Assembly: GCA_030522415.1 (NCBI GenBank)
Contig: CM060126.1
Span: forward strand, 2,668,333 to 2,732,332
Source: Channallabes apus
Lineage: Eukaryota > Chordata > Actinopteri > Siluriformes > Clariidae
Direction: 5' to 3'
Length of the DNA stretch: 64,000 bases
Position 1 is the stretch's first letter, and every line of letters begins with the position of its first letter. This document shows positions 47,603 to 63,669 of the stretch, piece after piece. Both the position numbers and the translations under genes were made by a program. Under the pieces are notes generated by a model, which saw nothing but the letters and a program-made list of their open reading frames with translations, did not search any database and was not told where the DNA came from.

Positions 47603-48782
47603 GACAGCGCTAACCACTACACCACCATGCCGCCCGCATACGTGTGTGTGATGCGTTTTTCCCCTCTGGGCTTGCCGTAGAAGGGCAAGGGGCGTGCGCA
47701 CTTCGCGAGTGTTTTGGTGAATGGTGGAGAATAAACAGTTAAAAAGGATTTCGTGTGCTCTCGTTTTTATTGTTTTTTTTTTCTTCATTACAACGTGTTT
47801 AAGCGAACCCGGCATGAATGCTCGGTCACATTAATAAGAGTGTGGTAACGTTAATTGTAAGATGGCGGGCAAGTTGTTTGCGACGGAGAACGTGGGCGGA
47901 TATTATGCAAATATGTTACGTAGTGACGTGGATCCGTAACAGAGAAAAATTATATATTCTAACGACTCGTTTAGGCGAATGTGAGCCGACTCTTTTTTTT
48001 AAGAGACAAAGACTTCATTTCTCGTGCACTGTCGGCGTCACAGATAGTTTATGTTCACATACGGCTACATGACACACTGCATGAAAGATCATATTTGAAA
48101 AAGCATAATAGGGGCTGTTTAATAAAACTAGGACCAAAATTATATTAAAGTAGACTTACTGTAACCAACTGCAAGTAAACATTGCTTTCTACATGTGTTG
48201 TGTTTAGTTAGTTTATGCTCAGGATAATTTGATATATTTGAAATAATCTGATTTGTTACATTAAATAATACATTACAAATTACATTGTACATAAAATCCT
48301 GGATACCAGCCCGTTTTGGATAAATGTAAAACACTTATTATTATGAAAGTTTACCAACTCATACAGTACAGTATGTTTATTGTAATTGGATTTTAACTTT
48401 CCTGTTAATGTATTTGATTTGACTTTTGTTCAACCTAATGAACATTTTTGTATTGAGCTCAAATGGGAAATAGCAAGAAAGGGTTAACGGTGCAGCACAG
48501 AACCTTTTGCCAGGAAAAGTAACAGTTGATGAAATTAAAAGTAAATAAAATATTTCTCATTGATTGTAATTTTGCCACAGAAATTCTGAAGCAGTTGAAA
48601 TTATTTGTTGCATGTAATTATTCAGCCAGTGGAATCAAAAATAAATGTTTACTGCAACAAATAAAATATAAATAACAATGTCAGTAAAACTTTTCTGTTG
48701 CATTATAATCACAAGTGGAGTGAGACAGATCTCCACCTGATGGAGCCAGAGCGTCATGTGGTAAGCCAAAAGAGTCAAAGGA

Positions 48783-49540
48783 TTGAACGATGAAAGGATA
48801 AACGAGAAAAATCTAGAGAGGTGGAGGTACGCTTTAGAAAGCAGAGGAATGAAGGTTAGCCGCAGCAAGACGGAATACATGTGTGTGAATGAGAGGAACC
48901 CAAGAGGAACAGTGAGGCTACAGGGAGCAGAGGTAAAGAAGGTGCAGGATTTTAAGTACTTAGGGTCAACGGTCGAGAGCAACGGAGAGTGTCCAAAGGA
49001 GGTGAAGAGTCGGGTACAGGCAGGTTGGAATGGGTGGAGAAAAGTGTCAGGTGTGTTGTGCGATAAAAGAGTATCAGCGAGAATGAAAGGAAAGGTGTAC
49101 AGGACAGTGGTGAGACCAGCGATGCTCTACGGCTTAGAGACAGTGGCACTGAAGAAAAGACAGGAGGCAGAGCTAGAGGTAGCAGAGCTGAAGATGTTGA
49201 GGTTCTCTTTGGGAGTGACAAGGATGGATAGGATCAAGAATGAGTTCATCAGAGGGACAACCCATGTGAGATGTTTTGGAGATAAAGTCAGAGAGGCCAG
49301 ATTGAGGCGGTTTGGACATGTTCAGAGGAGAGATGGTGAATATATCGGTAGAAGGATGCTGAGGTTGGAACTGCCAGGCAGGAGGTCTAGAGGAAGACCA
49401 AAGAGGAGATTTATGGATGCAGTGAGAGAGGACATGAAGTTAGTTGGTGTGAGAGAAGAGGATGCAGAGGATAGGGTTAGATGGAGGCAGATGATTCGCT
49501 GTGGCGACCCCTGAAAGGGAACAGCCGAAAGACAAAGAAT
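48783..49540 (+). mobile_element. RTE-type LINE fragment
   Basis: An open frame of about 240 residues runs to the TGA at 49514. It contains LERWRYALESRGMKVSRSKT, KVQDFKYLGSTVESNG, RPAMLYGLETVALKKR and GRRSRGRPKRRFMDAVREDM, ending WRQMIRCGDP. This is the C-terminal part of an RTE-clade reverse transcriptase. The 5' end is truncated before the catalytic box, so it is non-functional despite the intact frame. A GGGAACAGCCGAAAGACAAA tail follows. Confidence 0.88.
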
Positions 49541-50152
49541 AACCCATAAAACAAAATATTAATTGTTTACGATTGATTTCTATATTGATTGCTTTTCTCA
49601 GGTGTGTTACACACAATCCGCCTCCATTAAAAAAAAGAAAAAAAAATCAATTCACATCCTGATTTTACATTAACGATCAACAGCGGGGTGAAGTAACCCT
49701 GATCACGCTTCAATAGCAGCAGACTGTTTTATTCCACAGTTCTTTATTTATTTTTTAAAAATCACTTTTTATTAATTTATAGCTGAGTTTAAGTTTGCTG
49801 TACATGTTAGTTCCTGTTCTCACTTACATTATAGCAGCTGTAATCAGACGTTTCCTCAGCACACGCTCTGCATTCTCTCGTGCTTTTCATGTTACCAATA
49901 AACTGCAAACCATAAACGAGCGTATTATCATAAGCCAAAGCTCTAGTTATAGAAAAACTATAATCTACATTAATTCAAAACCTTCTGACCAATCAGAATC
50001 CTGATATTCTACCTGCATCTGATATAAAAACAACAATGCAATCTTTAAAAAAAAAATGAAAGTATTGCAAACAACATGATGGTGTGACAGGTGCAGGAGG
50101 AACCGTGAGCTTCTGATGGTTTCTACTTCCTGTAAAATTGTAACAGGAAAAG

Positions 50153-50188
<36 letters not shown>

Positions 50189-50343
50189 TAGAAGTCAACA
50201 GGCGATATTAACAGGAGTTAGTGAGTTAGTTGGAAATCTTATTTCCTTTAAAAAGTCATCCTTTTACATTTACGGTTGAGACTCTTTAGGATAAATACAG
50301 TATTAAATTTTTTAAAGCTACAAGAAGGGAAAGGACGCAGAAA

Positions 50344-54255
<3,912 letters not shown>

Positions 54256-54334
54256 TGGACCTTTAATCACCAGCTCTTATTATATACATCATCAACTTTA
54301 CACATGCATGGTAACCCTGCATGTTCTAACAGTG

Positions 54335-54338
<4 letters not shown>

Positions 54339-54376
<38 letters not shown>
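54339..54376. repeat. (CA)n in cd3e 3' flank
   Basis: CA tract beginning about 85 bp past the cd3e stop, likely in the 3' UTR. Possible AATAAA signals downstream are at 55540-55545 and 55556-55561. Confidence 0.9.
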
Positions 54377-54378
<2 letters not shown>

Positions 54379-54606
54379 TCTTTGGTTAAAGAAAAAGCTA
54401 ATCTGACTCGTACTAATTGAAATTAAAACAAACATTCATTTTTGTCAGTTTGAGGAAATGAGTGCCTGCCAGACACGTACACACATACACACATACACAC
54501 ATGTACACACATACACCCATACACACATGTACACAAACACTGTAATTAAACCATACAGAGTAAAAATGTTAACATACAAAAAATAGATGTTTTTTTTTTA
54601 ATTATT

Positions 54607-55257
54607 ACCAAATACAAGGGATGTTCAAGTCAAAGCAGGACTTTTGATTGTGCAGAATAACAGAACACAGTGCTGAGAGTAAAAACTCCCGTTACTTCTC
54701 TATATAATCCCCTGTTACACTAATGCACTTATCCCAGTGTTTCACTTGCGCTTGGACACCATCAAGGTAGAAAGTTTTCTCGGAATGTCAGAGCCATGAT
54801 TGGTCTGCGTGTTTGATTCATGTCTGAAACCCTGGCCTCCCAGGAACTCCTTTAATGGCCCAAATATGTGAAAATGGTTTGGAGTGACGCCAAGACTGTA
54901 CTGAGGATGTGGCGTTTACTCCCAGCCGAGTTCCTGTAATGTGCAAGTGGTGATGGTGAATTATTGTGTGTACAGTTCACACACACAGATGCATCTCTTA
55001 CTTCCACAAGTTATTCATCAATTTTCAAGGATCAGACGTTCTACTCACTGAACCTTCTCATGAATGACTGCAGTGGTCTCTGAGCCACCTGAGCCAGGAT
55101 CATACAGCCTTCTTTAAAACTTTTGCACCATTCAAATGTTTTACTGCGACTAAGAGTCTCATAACCGTCTTCTGTAAACGTCAAATGCGTTTACGCCTTC
55201 TTTCACCAGAAATGTCATCACAAGTCCTATTTAGACTTGAACACCCCTCGTAGTAAG
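54607..55257 (-). mobile_element. Mariner-like transposon relic
   Basis: Ends AGGGATGTTCAAGTCAAAGC and CTATTTAGACTTGAACACCC plus CTCGTA are inverted. The minus strand retains words for a transposase C-terminus (CATCAAGGTAGAAAGTTTTC to CACTAATGCACTTATCCCAG region, read in reverse). Copies or fragments of the same family are at 56380-56580 and 60520-60985, plus a short one at 12748-13012. Confidence 0.78.
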
Positions 55258-55259
55258 AA

Positions 55260-58200
55260 ACTATGTTGGTTTATTGACCAAATTTCAATTTCTTCTTAAA
55301 TCCATTACAACTCTGTTATTATATTATGTTAATAATATAAAAAACATTCAGTATGTGTTTTACATACTGAATTTTGTGACCTAGAGGATGTAATGTGGCT
55401 TTAGAACTTATAGAAACCACATCATAAGCCTACAGCAGTAGTTTTCATGCTTCTATTGTATATAGGACAAAAGACTGTACTTGAACGAGTATTTACGTTT
55501 CATGCAGTACAGCAATTTTTAATTGGTAATTATAATTTCAATAAATCATAGCTTTAATAAACAATAACTCTTATTCTACAGGGTGTCATTCTAATTTATG
55601 TATTAAAAATGTATTTAAAAAGACTTTAAAACATTGATGTATTTATTAGTGTATTTTGATTCGGTCCAATGAAATATTTAGCAAAATTAAGGGTTGAGGG
55701 TGTTTTTTTTTTTTTTTTTATCATTATGACTTTCTTGTGAATAAAGCTACTAGACCTTTCTTCCAAGTAATAACCAAACATATAGCAATATGACATTTAC
55801 TATCCATACTAAAATAATTTTCATTTCTATTTTTGTAAGAAGTAAATTGACTTTTGTATGTTCACTTTTTAACAACTTTATGAAATGATGTGTAAATTTT
55901 AATTAAAATTCCGAACAGGATGGTTTGAAGTTCGTGATTGAATTGGTTATTCATACAGAGTCTCGCTAGCCATATTTACTAGAAACGAGCTGGAAATATC
56001 AGCATGACTGCTTCTGTGGGAAGTCGGGTTTCTGTTTTACAACTTGTTTTTAAACACATCGGATGGGCTGACTCATGGAGATATACATATTAACATTTTT
56101 TCCCTCAGCTTCTTCATTTAAACAACATACGCATGTACATATGCTAATTTTTCTAATCTATACCATATATAGTTTTATGTGTCCTAAATGCTGTTTTTGT
56201 TACAAATTTGCACAATAAAGTTGCATTCACAGTTAAACACTTATAGACTTTTTTGTTTTTAATGATAAAGAGTAAAAAACTGTGTCATGTGTGTGTTCAA
56301 TCTGAGAATATTACAAATAACAATATGAATAATTGTGCCCAGAGGTAGAATTAAGGGGAACAAAAACAATGGTCCGAGGATGGAACCTTGTGGTACACCG
56401 ATTTTGATTTCACTGGGATGCACTTTTCCCAGTGTTTCACTAGTGCTCGTTTTCTCAATACACCAGTGACATGATGGAAATGTGTGGGGAAAGTGGCTAT
56501 CACTCCCAGCCAAGCTCCTGTAATGTGCAAGTGGTGTTGGGAAATGATTGTGTGTACAGTTCCCACGCATCGTTCCTCTCACAGAATGTTCATATTTAGA
56601 CTTTAGATTGCATATGTGTCTTAAAAATTTTGACTAAAAATGGCAGTCAGGATTGATGAGGTTGGGTCGACTGAATCTGAAGTGACAAAGTAACAAAAAC
56701 CTGAGACAACACTGGAGCTTCAGTATTACAGTATTGTACAATGCATTGTGACACAATACATTTAATAAAACAGGTATTTCCAGTTCATTTATTAAATAAA
56801 TGAAGAGCTTTGCCTTTTTTTATTTGTCTGGTATGATCAGGGGCTCAAATGCATTATGGGAGTTTTATTGAGGTACCTGCTAATCGAGTGAAGCGAATGT
56901 ACTTGCGGTTTCCTTTCAGAATCAAACAAGTCAAACCTCTGCAAACGTTTCAGCTCTTGACACACATTCACATATAAAACACCTAACATGCACATGAAAG
57001 GCACACACAATTAGTCTGACGCCCATGTGCCCTCACACACACACACACACACTTATTTTGTATTTAATTTTCATTATTTAGAATATCAACGGAAGTATCA
57101 ATTGAGATTGATTTTAATATCAGATCTATATTACTTTACTCATGACACACACTCGAACATGTGGCGATGTTCGCTGATGATATTTATCATCAAGAACATC
57201 GTATTACATTTACATTTATGTAGGAAGACGCTCTTATCCAGAGCGACGTGAGTATTAGCTACACGTTTATAACTTTAGAAAAGAAATTTAAGTTTCCATT
57301 AAGGTAAAGCACTTCAAAGAATAAAAAATCTTTATCAAGATGCTAATATGTTTAGATGTGATGCAACTTGTGACTTCACACACTCGCTCATTTCCCGCTA
57401 AGCCTGTGTTGATTTACAGCTAACGCTACCGCAGACCACACTGCACAAATTATTTAAACATTAAAGCTTAATTGAAACAGTTTTTATGTTAAAGTTTTAG
57501 ATTTTGTTGTGGCGAGGATGAGAAAACGGTTATCGCCAGTAAACGTACTGTAAATACAAGCTTTTTCAGATAACGTACAATTTTGTTGAGTGTGAGCTGG
57601 TACGGGAATCTACTCAAAATGAGTCTCAGTAAGCATCACATTTTAAATACAAATTTTGAAGCTTACGATGACATTACGGTCATGTTTATTAAGTCATATT
57701 CGACAAGTTTATCTTGATTGAAGGAAAAATAAAAGGATTGAGACGATATCTGTGCTAATGTTAAAGCTTCGTGCTCAGAGAACCTGAAGTTCTTATACTA
57801 GCTTCTGTTGCATCATGTAAAGCTAATATATAGTAATACGAAATGAGCTTAAACTAGTGTGGCTGGTTATATCTCACAAAGGTCACTAAAATGTATTTAT
57901 AACTAATTACTTATTACTAAAATGAATTAAAATTTATTTTTAATAATCCATGTGCAATGTGATTGTGATAATTTAAATAACAATACTTAATGCCGACACT
58001 TCCAGTCAGTAGCTAAAATTCAGACGCCTCAAACGTCTCTAACATCTCAAAACTCAACTGCACCCGTGAGTGCGCGAGCGGACATGCGGACACTCTAATG
58101 CGGACACTCGGGACGTCTAACAAGTGATTTTTGACTAATTAGTGCTTGTGGAGATTTGGAGTTTGGAGATTTTTTTATAAGGTGGCACCGTAAAAATGTG

Positions 58201-59120
58201 TTACTGTTGCACCGCCAGAAGCTTCTGCGCTCGGTACAGAATCGTTTATATCTGAGGCTAATCAGCTGATCACCGGTCACGGCCAATCAAACTGAAAACC
58301 AGACAATTCTGGTTATACCAATCTCTGGACAAATCTGGACAAATCACTATTATAAACAGTAAAAATATATATTCTATATATAAAATATCTATATTTTTTA
58401 ATACATTTTGGAGTCAGTGTGGCGATGGGTGAATCTCCACGCAAAAGAATCGTGATTCATAACTGAATCGTTTTTTCCCATCTCTAGTAAACACCCTATA
58501 AAACGGTGATTGGAGGAGTGTCAGATTAGTTAAATTACAGTTCTGTAGCTTTAAACTGTTTCTGGTAAATCAGTCCTCGTACAAACGCAGTGTTTTGAGT
58601 GATTTGCCTACAGAAATGTAGTTTCCTAAAATGAGCTTCGTTTCGTAAGTGATACAGAAACAAAGGAAATGAAAAAAACCCACAGAGGTTTCTTTTATTA
58701 GACTGCTGTAAATAAGCTGACATGCAGACATGTACCGCTTTGTGTGTGTGTGTGTGTGGTTGTGTGTGTGTGTGCGTGTGTGTGTGTGTATGATTTCCTT
58801 GACTTTAATCGTTCTTACATATCTAAATGTAGCGCACAGTAACTGACGCAGTCGAACTGTACCGAGACTTTATTTTCCCCCTGAATCATTTCTAATCAAC
58901 TCTGCCATGCTGCAGTTTCCATGAATTAGTTTTGCCACTGCTTTATCTGTGTTTAAAAATGAGGCATTTCATAATACAGTATATATTTGATGGTGTATAT
59001 TTATAACGCAAGGACTTAATTCTTTATGCTTATAATACATTTGAATGCAAATTAATATATTTTAGTTACAAGATAGAATGAGATGCCTGCTTCATGAGGA
59101 GTTCAGTGGGAAAGTTCTCA
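55260..59120. other. Intergenic between cd3e and cd3gd, mostly unassigned
   Basis: Apart from the mariner fragment at 56380-56580, a (CA)n run near 57032-57051, a short common fish repeat at 57205-57254 (ACGCTCTTATCCAGAGCGAC) and a (TG)n run at 58741-58789, nothing was recognised. No exons seen. Confidence 0.45.
56380..56580 (-). mobile_element. Fragment of the same mariner-like family
   Basis: Shares with 54607-55257 the words CTTxTCCCAGTGTTTCAC, ACTCCCAGCC, CTCCTGTAATGTGCAAGTGG and TTGTGTGTACAGTTC, but lacks both ends. Confidence 0.7.
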
Positions 59121-59124
59121 AAAT

Positions 59125-59660
59125 ACACTGCTTAGCCAAATACACTGCTTAGCCAAATACACTGCTTAGCCAAAAATAAGTTGCACGCTGCAAAATTTCA
59201 TTGATCACCCTTAGTTCCCAAAACTACAGTACACTTTTACAACTTGAGTCCTTCTTGAGAAAAGAAAAACTCCATAGCAGTGATGATCTGGTATTTCAGT
59301 ACATTCAGGTCGTCAGCTGACTTCATTTATTGCCACATAACGTTGCTGAGTCTCGACCTGATCAACCCCAGATCATAACACTGTCTCCAGAGGCTGTACA
59401 GTGAACACTATGCATGATGGGAGCATCGCTTCATGCGCTTCCCTTCTTACCCTGACACGCCCGTCACTCTGGACTCTGAAATCATTTCTGATGAGTCTCA
59501 CTAAAAAGTGGTTTCCTTACTGTATGTACACGCAGATGTTTAGTTCCAATCCTGTGATTTCTCAGCACATTGTGCATATGGAAATGCTCTTACACGGTTT
59601 AAATGTATATACAGTAACATTAATGGTGTCTCTTTTGTTACTCAGTCGACCCGACCTCTT
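59125..59660 (-). mobile_element. Degenerate Tc1-like element with tripled terminus
   Basis: Three copies of TACACTGCTTAGCCAAA lie at 59125-59175, resembling a Tc1-type end. On the minus strand CTGTACAGCCTCTGGAGACA and GTTATGATCTGGGG recall the GDSVMIWG segment of a transposase. Related to 5945-6236. Heavily decayed. Confidence 0.5.
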
Positions 59661-59954
59661 CAGTTCGGACTGTCATTCATCGGTCATTTCTAAGACACAT
59701 AAAGTATACAGTTAGTCTAAATCCTCTTTGGCTGTTATACCAGTTACCCCTTTATTAATTCACTGGTTTGTAATGTTTTAGGAGATTTTATAGCTCTGAC
59801 CCAGATAGCACATGACCGATGGCCCGGTGATGGTCCACATGACACAGTGGAATAAACATGATGAATTTCTACAAACCTGCCACAACACAACCTTAATCTG
59901 ACCAGACCCCATGGTATTTGTGATACTGTATTAACCAAGATGTACAGAAGAGCA

Positions 59955-60445
59955 AAGTTTCTGCCTAAAATTCCAGCAGTGCTGGACCAAGGTCAGGAAG
60001 ATCATGAAGAACCTCAGCCACCCCAACAATGGACTGTTTTCTCTACTGTCATCAGGAAAGCGCTTCCGTTCCCTGGAGGCCAACACGGAGAGACTGAGGA
60101 GGAGCTTCTTCCCGCAGGCGATACGGTCTCTCAATCACAACACCACACAGGACGAAACCATTTTTGCACATCTGCACATTCATGCACATCTGCACACACC
60201 CTGGACATTTCTATGTAAATTCTATTTCAATTCAGTTCTCTTTCTCACTGTACATAGTGTAAATCCACAACTAAAGTTTTTCAATATTTATATAAGTTTT
60301 TATATCGATTCTTTTGTTTGTTCTCATCTTATCTAAAGGTTTTCTGTATTTTTCTTTATTTAATTCATAATTTATTTCTTATTGATAATAAGAATATTGA
60401 TTCTGTGTATGATTGTGTATTTGACAAATAAAATTTTTATTTGAC
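59955..60445 (+). mobile_element. Second, shorter copy of the L2/CR1-type LINE
   Basis: Encodes WTKVRKIMKNLSHPNNGLFS, then LLSSGKRFRSLEANTERLRR and SFFPQAIRSLNHN, nearly the same as 47025-47180. Ends with GTGTATTTGACAAATAAAAT. It keeps only the last ~60 codons and the 3' UTR. Confidence 0.88.
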
Positions 60446-60519
60446 TTAAATTTGACTAAATATTTGATTTATGGAGGCGTAAAAGAAATTGGCATTTATT
60501 GAGGACTTTCAAGGACAGT

Positions 60520-60985
60520 ATGATGAGACTTTTTTTTTTAAAAGTTTTAAAGAAGGCCATATGTCCATATATGATGGTCAGAGCCTACTCGTTCCCATGA
60601 CCCTTTAGTGAGTGGAACCTTGATCCTTAAAAATCAATGTTGCCACCTTGCGGAAGAGATGCATCTGTCTGTGGGAACTATACACACAATCGTTCACCAA
60701 CACCATTTGCACTTTACAGGAGTTCAGCGGGGTGTTTTTCCCACCTACAAGTTAAGGCCATGAAAGGAGTTCCTGGGAGGCCAGGGTTTCAAACATAAAG
60801 CAGGAAGGCAGTCCGATCACGGCTCCAGCGTGCTGAGAAAAACTTTCTACCCTGATGGTGTCCAAGCTGTAGTGAAACACTGGGATAAGTGCATTAGTGA
60901 AGCAGGAGAGTATATAGAGAAATAAAGGGAGTTATTCTACGCAATCAAAGATCCCTGTTTGTCTTGAACGCTTCTCATAAATATA
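60520..60985 (+). mobile_element. Mariner-like transposase remnant
   Basis: Plus-strand words match the reverse complement of 54607-55257: AAACTTTCTACCCTGATGGT, GTCCAAGCTGTAGTGAAACA and CTGGGATAAGTGCATTAGTG. These encode a DGVQA...KHWDKCI-type C-terminus. The right end GTTTGTCTTGAACGCTTCTC matches the family end. Several stops; inactive. Confidence 0.75.
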
Positions 60986-60989
60986 GGCA

Positions 60990-63000
60990 TAGAATCAATT
61001 GCAAATTTTTTAATAACTGCTGCTTAATTAAAAAGCACAACAAGTTGTTTTACTTGTGTAATTGTCTGGATGTTCATTAGTGATTCATTAGGCACTTTTC
61101 AGTGAGTCATTTCGATTAGTTCAGCTCACCAATAACAGACAGTTAATTCTACGTAAAAGTTGTTCATCTTTGCCAGTTTATCACAATTTTACTCCACCTT
61201 GTAATTAACAACCTAATTATCCTTTTCATAGAATTTATTTTTCAAGATTCACTTAATGCTCTTCAGTCCTCTTCAGCCTATAAAGTCCTTTTTTTTTTTA
61301 TCCTGGCGTTCATTTAACAGAGCCATATTAAAGGGTCGACTCTCAAAAGATACCTCATTAATGTAGGATTTGCTCCACCTAAGCATAAGACTTAAAACAC
61401 AAACAACAAAAAGGAAAAGTATGCATTAGAGATTAAAGATGTACATGAGGTTGGAACAAAGAGTCAGCATGAGGATCTCTGCTTAATAAGTTGCTCTTTA
61501 AGGGCAAAGGCACCAGAATGTTAGCAAAAACTATCAAAAATAAAAAGAGAAATGAACATGATTGTTTGCCGGGAATATATTTAAAGGTAATTAACAACAC
61601 TATGAGGAAGGTGGTGTAAAATTAACAGTTAAAAACATGCAGAAAAAAGTTTCTGATTTATTCAGCTACGCTACTTTGTTCATGCTAATCTTCATGCAAA
61701 CCCTGACTTACTGTAGCTTCTGTTGCATGAATGTAATCCAATGAGGCAGAGTGTAACAGTCAATTTAACTACAGTATACAGGTTAAACATATCAAGACAA
61801 CATTGTTGTTACGTAACGCAGTTTACAAGATGCTTCACATGTAATTTTTTTTCTCTGTTGCACAGCTTTGCTATTTGCTGTGCTATTTTTATCTAATTAA
61901 CCATGTTTCCAGAATGAAGTGCTGCATTTTTATTACCACTGATACGTATCTCCAAACTTACTAAATGTGTACAGTTCGTTTTAATGATCAGAATCACCAT
62001 GTGTGGTGCACCATAGATAACGAAAAAGGAAGAAGAAAAACGATGGTGTGGGGGGGGGGGGGGGGGGGGGGGGCGGTGTGTGTAGGTGTTAGGTTGAATG
62101 TGGGTCTCACACACACGCACACACACAGGGTGTTTGATGTTTTATATATATATACATGGATTGTCACTGTGTCGAGCACTGAAACTTCACGGTAGCTTGA
62201 GTTGTGTGCGCGCTTTTGGTTCTTAAAGGAAAACCGCAGCACATTAAGCGCTAAAGATTAGCATGGTCGCTAGAAAACAACAACGCATTTGTAGTATTTT
62301 TATCAGAATAGAGATAAATATGTAAATGTTTTGGGGTCAATTTGTAAAATAATGTTTTCTAGGATTTTCTAATTTTTGGTCAATAAATTAATAAATCTAA
62401 AATATGAAACATTTAAAAGAACTGAGACGACAGGTTCTTAAAAAACTTTTTTTTTTTTTATTAGATTTACAAGAATCAAAAAGGCAAACAGGCATTCAGC
62501 GTTTACATATCTACAGTAATTAAAACAGATTCTCAAATTACACTAACCAAAATAAACTAGCTCGCTAAACCACCAGATAGTCAATAGTACTTATAAGTAG
62601 TCTTACAGTAGCATGCTAGCCACAGTTCACTATAGTTCATTATAGTACAAAGGATGCATATATATATATATTATTTATTTATTTATTTTATTTGTTTTTT
62701 TAAGCTTTGGGAATTTTTTAAAAAATAAAATTCTCAGCGTGAATTTTAAATGTCTGGAATTCAGAGATAATAACTGAAATAATGCCAAACTTTTTACATG
62801 CATTGCTTATTGTGATAGTAACTGATAGTAATTACCCTGGACATGTAACTAAATTTAAGAGTAACATGCTTTTCTAGCATTGTGTATGTTAATACATTTA
62901 TAAATATACACAGTTCTGTGAGTTATTAACTAGGTTAACATTTCCCATTAGAGCTACTGATTAACTATAATAACCAAAGGATAAACGTGTAAAAAAAAAT
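60990..63000. other. Intergenic downstream of cd3gd, no gene recognised
   Basis: AT-rich. Contains the G24 run at 62050-62073 and an (ATTT)n stretch at 62668-62692. The latter gives AATAAA-type signals on the minus strand that could serve cd3gd. Nothing else was identified. Confidence 0.5.
62050..62073. repeat. Poly(G) run of 24
   Basis: Uninterrupted G24 followed by CGG and then a GT-rich stretch. Unusual length for a G homopolymer; possible quadruplex or assembly error. Confidence 0.95.
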
Positions 63001-63009
63001 AATTAAAAA

Positions 63010-63010
63010 A

Positions 63011-63046
<36 letters not shown>
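63010..63046. repeat. (CA)n microsatellite
   Basis: About 17 CA units 130 bp beyond the cd3gd stop. Confidence 0.95.
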
Positions 63047-63055
<9 letters not shown>

Positions 63056-63174
63056 AAACAAATTGTATTTTTGTATGAACAAACATTGGAGTTTCTGTTT
63101 TCAGTGGACTCAGTTCTGAGTTTAAAGATGGTGCCATACGAAAGTGATGATTATTATTATAGTCTGTATCATGA

Positions 63175-63234
63175 TCATTTTTTTCTGACTCCCTCCAGTC
63201 TGCTGTACTCAGAATTCTGACCTGGAGTCAGTTG
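63175..63234 (-). CDS. cd3gd: cd3gd last coding exon (second ITAM half)
   Basis: Sixty bases: 19 residues and a TGA stop at 63175-63177, with the YSRL half-site. Confidence 0.93.
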   Translation of the reverse strand, partial: QLTPGQNSEYSRLEGVRKK

Positions 63235-63669
63235 CTGAAAAGAAGGAGATGCAGAAAGTTTATGTCTGTTCCACAGGCTAATGTTTTAACTGCAACATCA
63301 GGAATTGAGATGTTCGAAAAGTTACAAGTTGTAAGCAACTGCAGTTAAAAATAAAGTATAAAGAAATTAAGACAATTTTCTTTCTCCGTGATATTTGAAC
63401 AGAGAGTCATTTAGCATCTTTGTGGCCTTTATCAGACATTAGGTTTGTTCTGTATTTTGCCAATTGCTAATCTAATTATCTAAATCTGATTAGGGAGCAA
63501 GATTTGATCTAAACCAACAAGAAACTGTAATAAACTAACATTTGCAGTTTGACCAAAAATTGTGAGATTTCTGTAACTGGATGAATTGAAACATCCATCA
63601 TATTATTATTTTTCCATACCTGATAAGTGTCTCCTTCTCCATTGGTGAGTAGATTCACTTTATCTGAGG
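63175..63669 (-). CDS. cd3gd: CD3 gamma/delta chain, last two coding exons (partial)
   Basis: Exon 63669-63620 (50 bp, phase 1 in, 0 out; acceptor TTCTTTTCTAG, donor CAG|GTATGG) encodes SDKVNLLTNGEGDTYQ. Exon 63234-63175 (acceptor CTTCTTTTCAG) encodes QLTPGQNSEYSRLEGVRKK and TGA. Together they give the ITAM YQQL, seven residues, YSRL, a complete YxxL-x7-YxxL site. The match is to the human CD3G and CD3D tails (SDKQTLLPNDQLYQPL...YSHL). Fish carry one gamma/delta gene where mammals have two, so the symbol cd3gd is used. The Ig and membrane exons lie to the right of the window. The gene converges on cd3e. Signalling role in the T-cell receptor complex is known for the family. Confidence 0.93.
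63620..63669 (-). CDS. cd3gd: cd3gd penultimate exon (first ITAM tyrosine)
   Basis: Fifty bases ending exactly after TATCAG, the same position (after YQ) at which cd3e intron 4 splits its ITAM. This shared exon architecture supports common ancestry of the two CD3 genes. Confidence 0.92.

Larger units (their letters stand above)
46230..47635 (-). mobile_element. SINE split by a LINE
   Basis: The SINE tail and body lie at 46230-46553 and its head at 47603-47635 (reverse-oriented GGCGGCATGGTGGTGTAGTG, then GTTAGCGCTGTC). Target duplication GCATATGTGTGT (46218-46229) and GCATACGTGTGT (47636-47647), 12 bp with one mismatch, encloses the whole. The SINE lacks its B-box segment compared with 17656-18034. 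Confidence 0.9.
45710..48121. mobile_element. DNA transposon (PIF/ISL2EU- or Kolobok-like), host of nested insertions
   Basis: Left end TAAAGTGCCCCTATTATGCC and right end GCATAATAGGGGCTGTTTA are inverted copies. The flanks read AT on both sides (or TTAA if the overlapping bases are counted), so the superfamily is not settled. Inside the left part a short frame from 46049 resembles the N-terminus of transposon-borne fish proteins. A SINE, itself split by a LINE, is inserted at 46230-47635. Without these insertions the element is only about 1 kb and non-autonomous. Confidence 0.65.
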
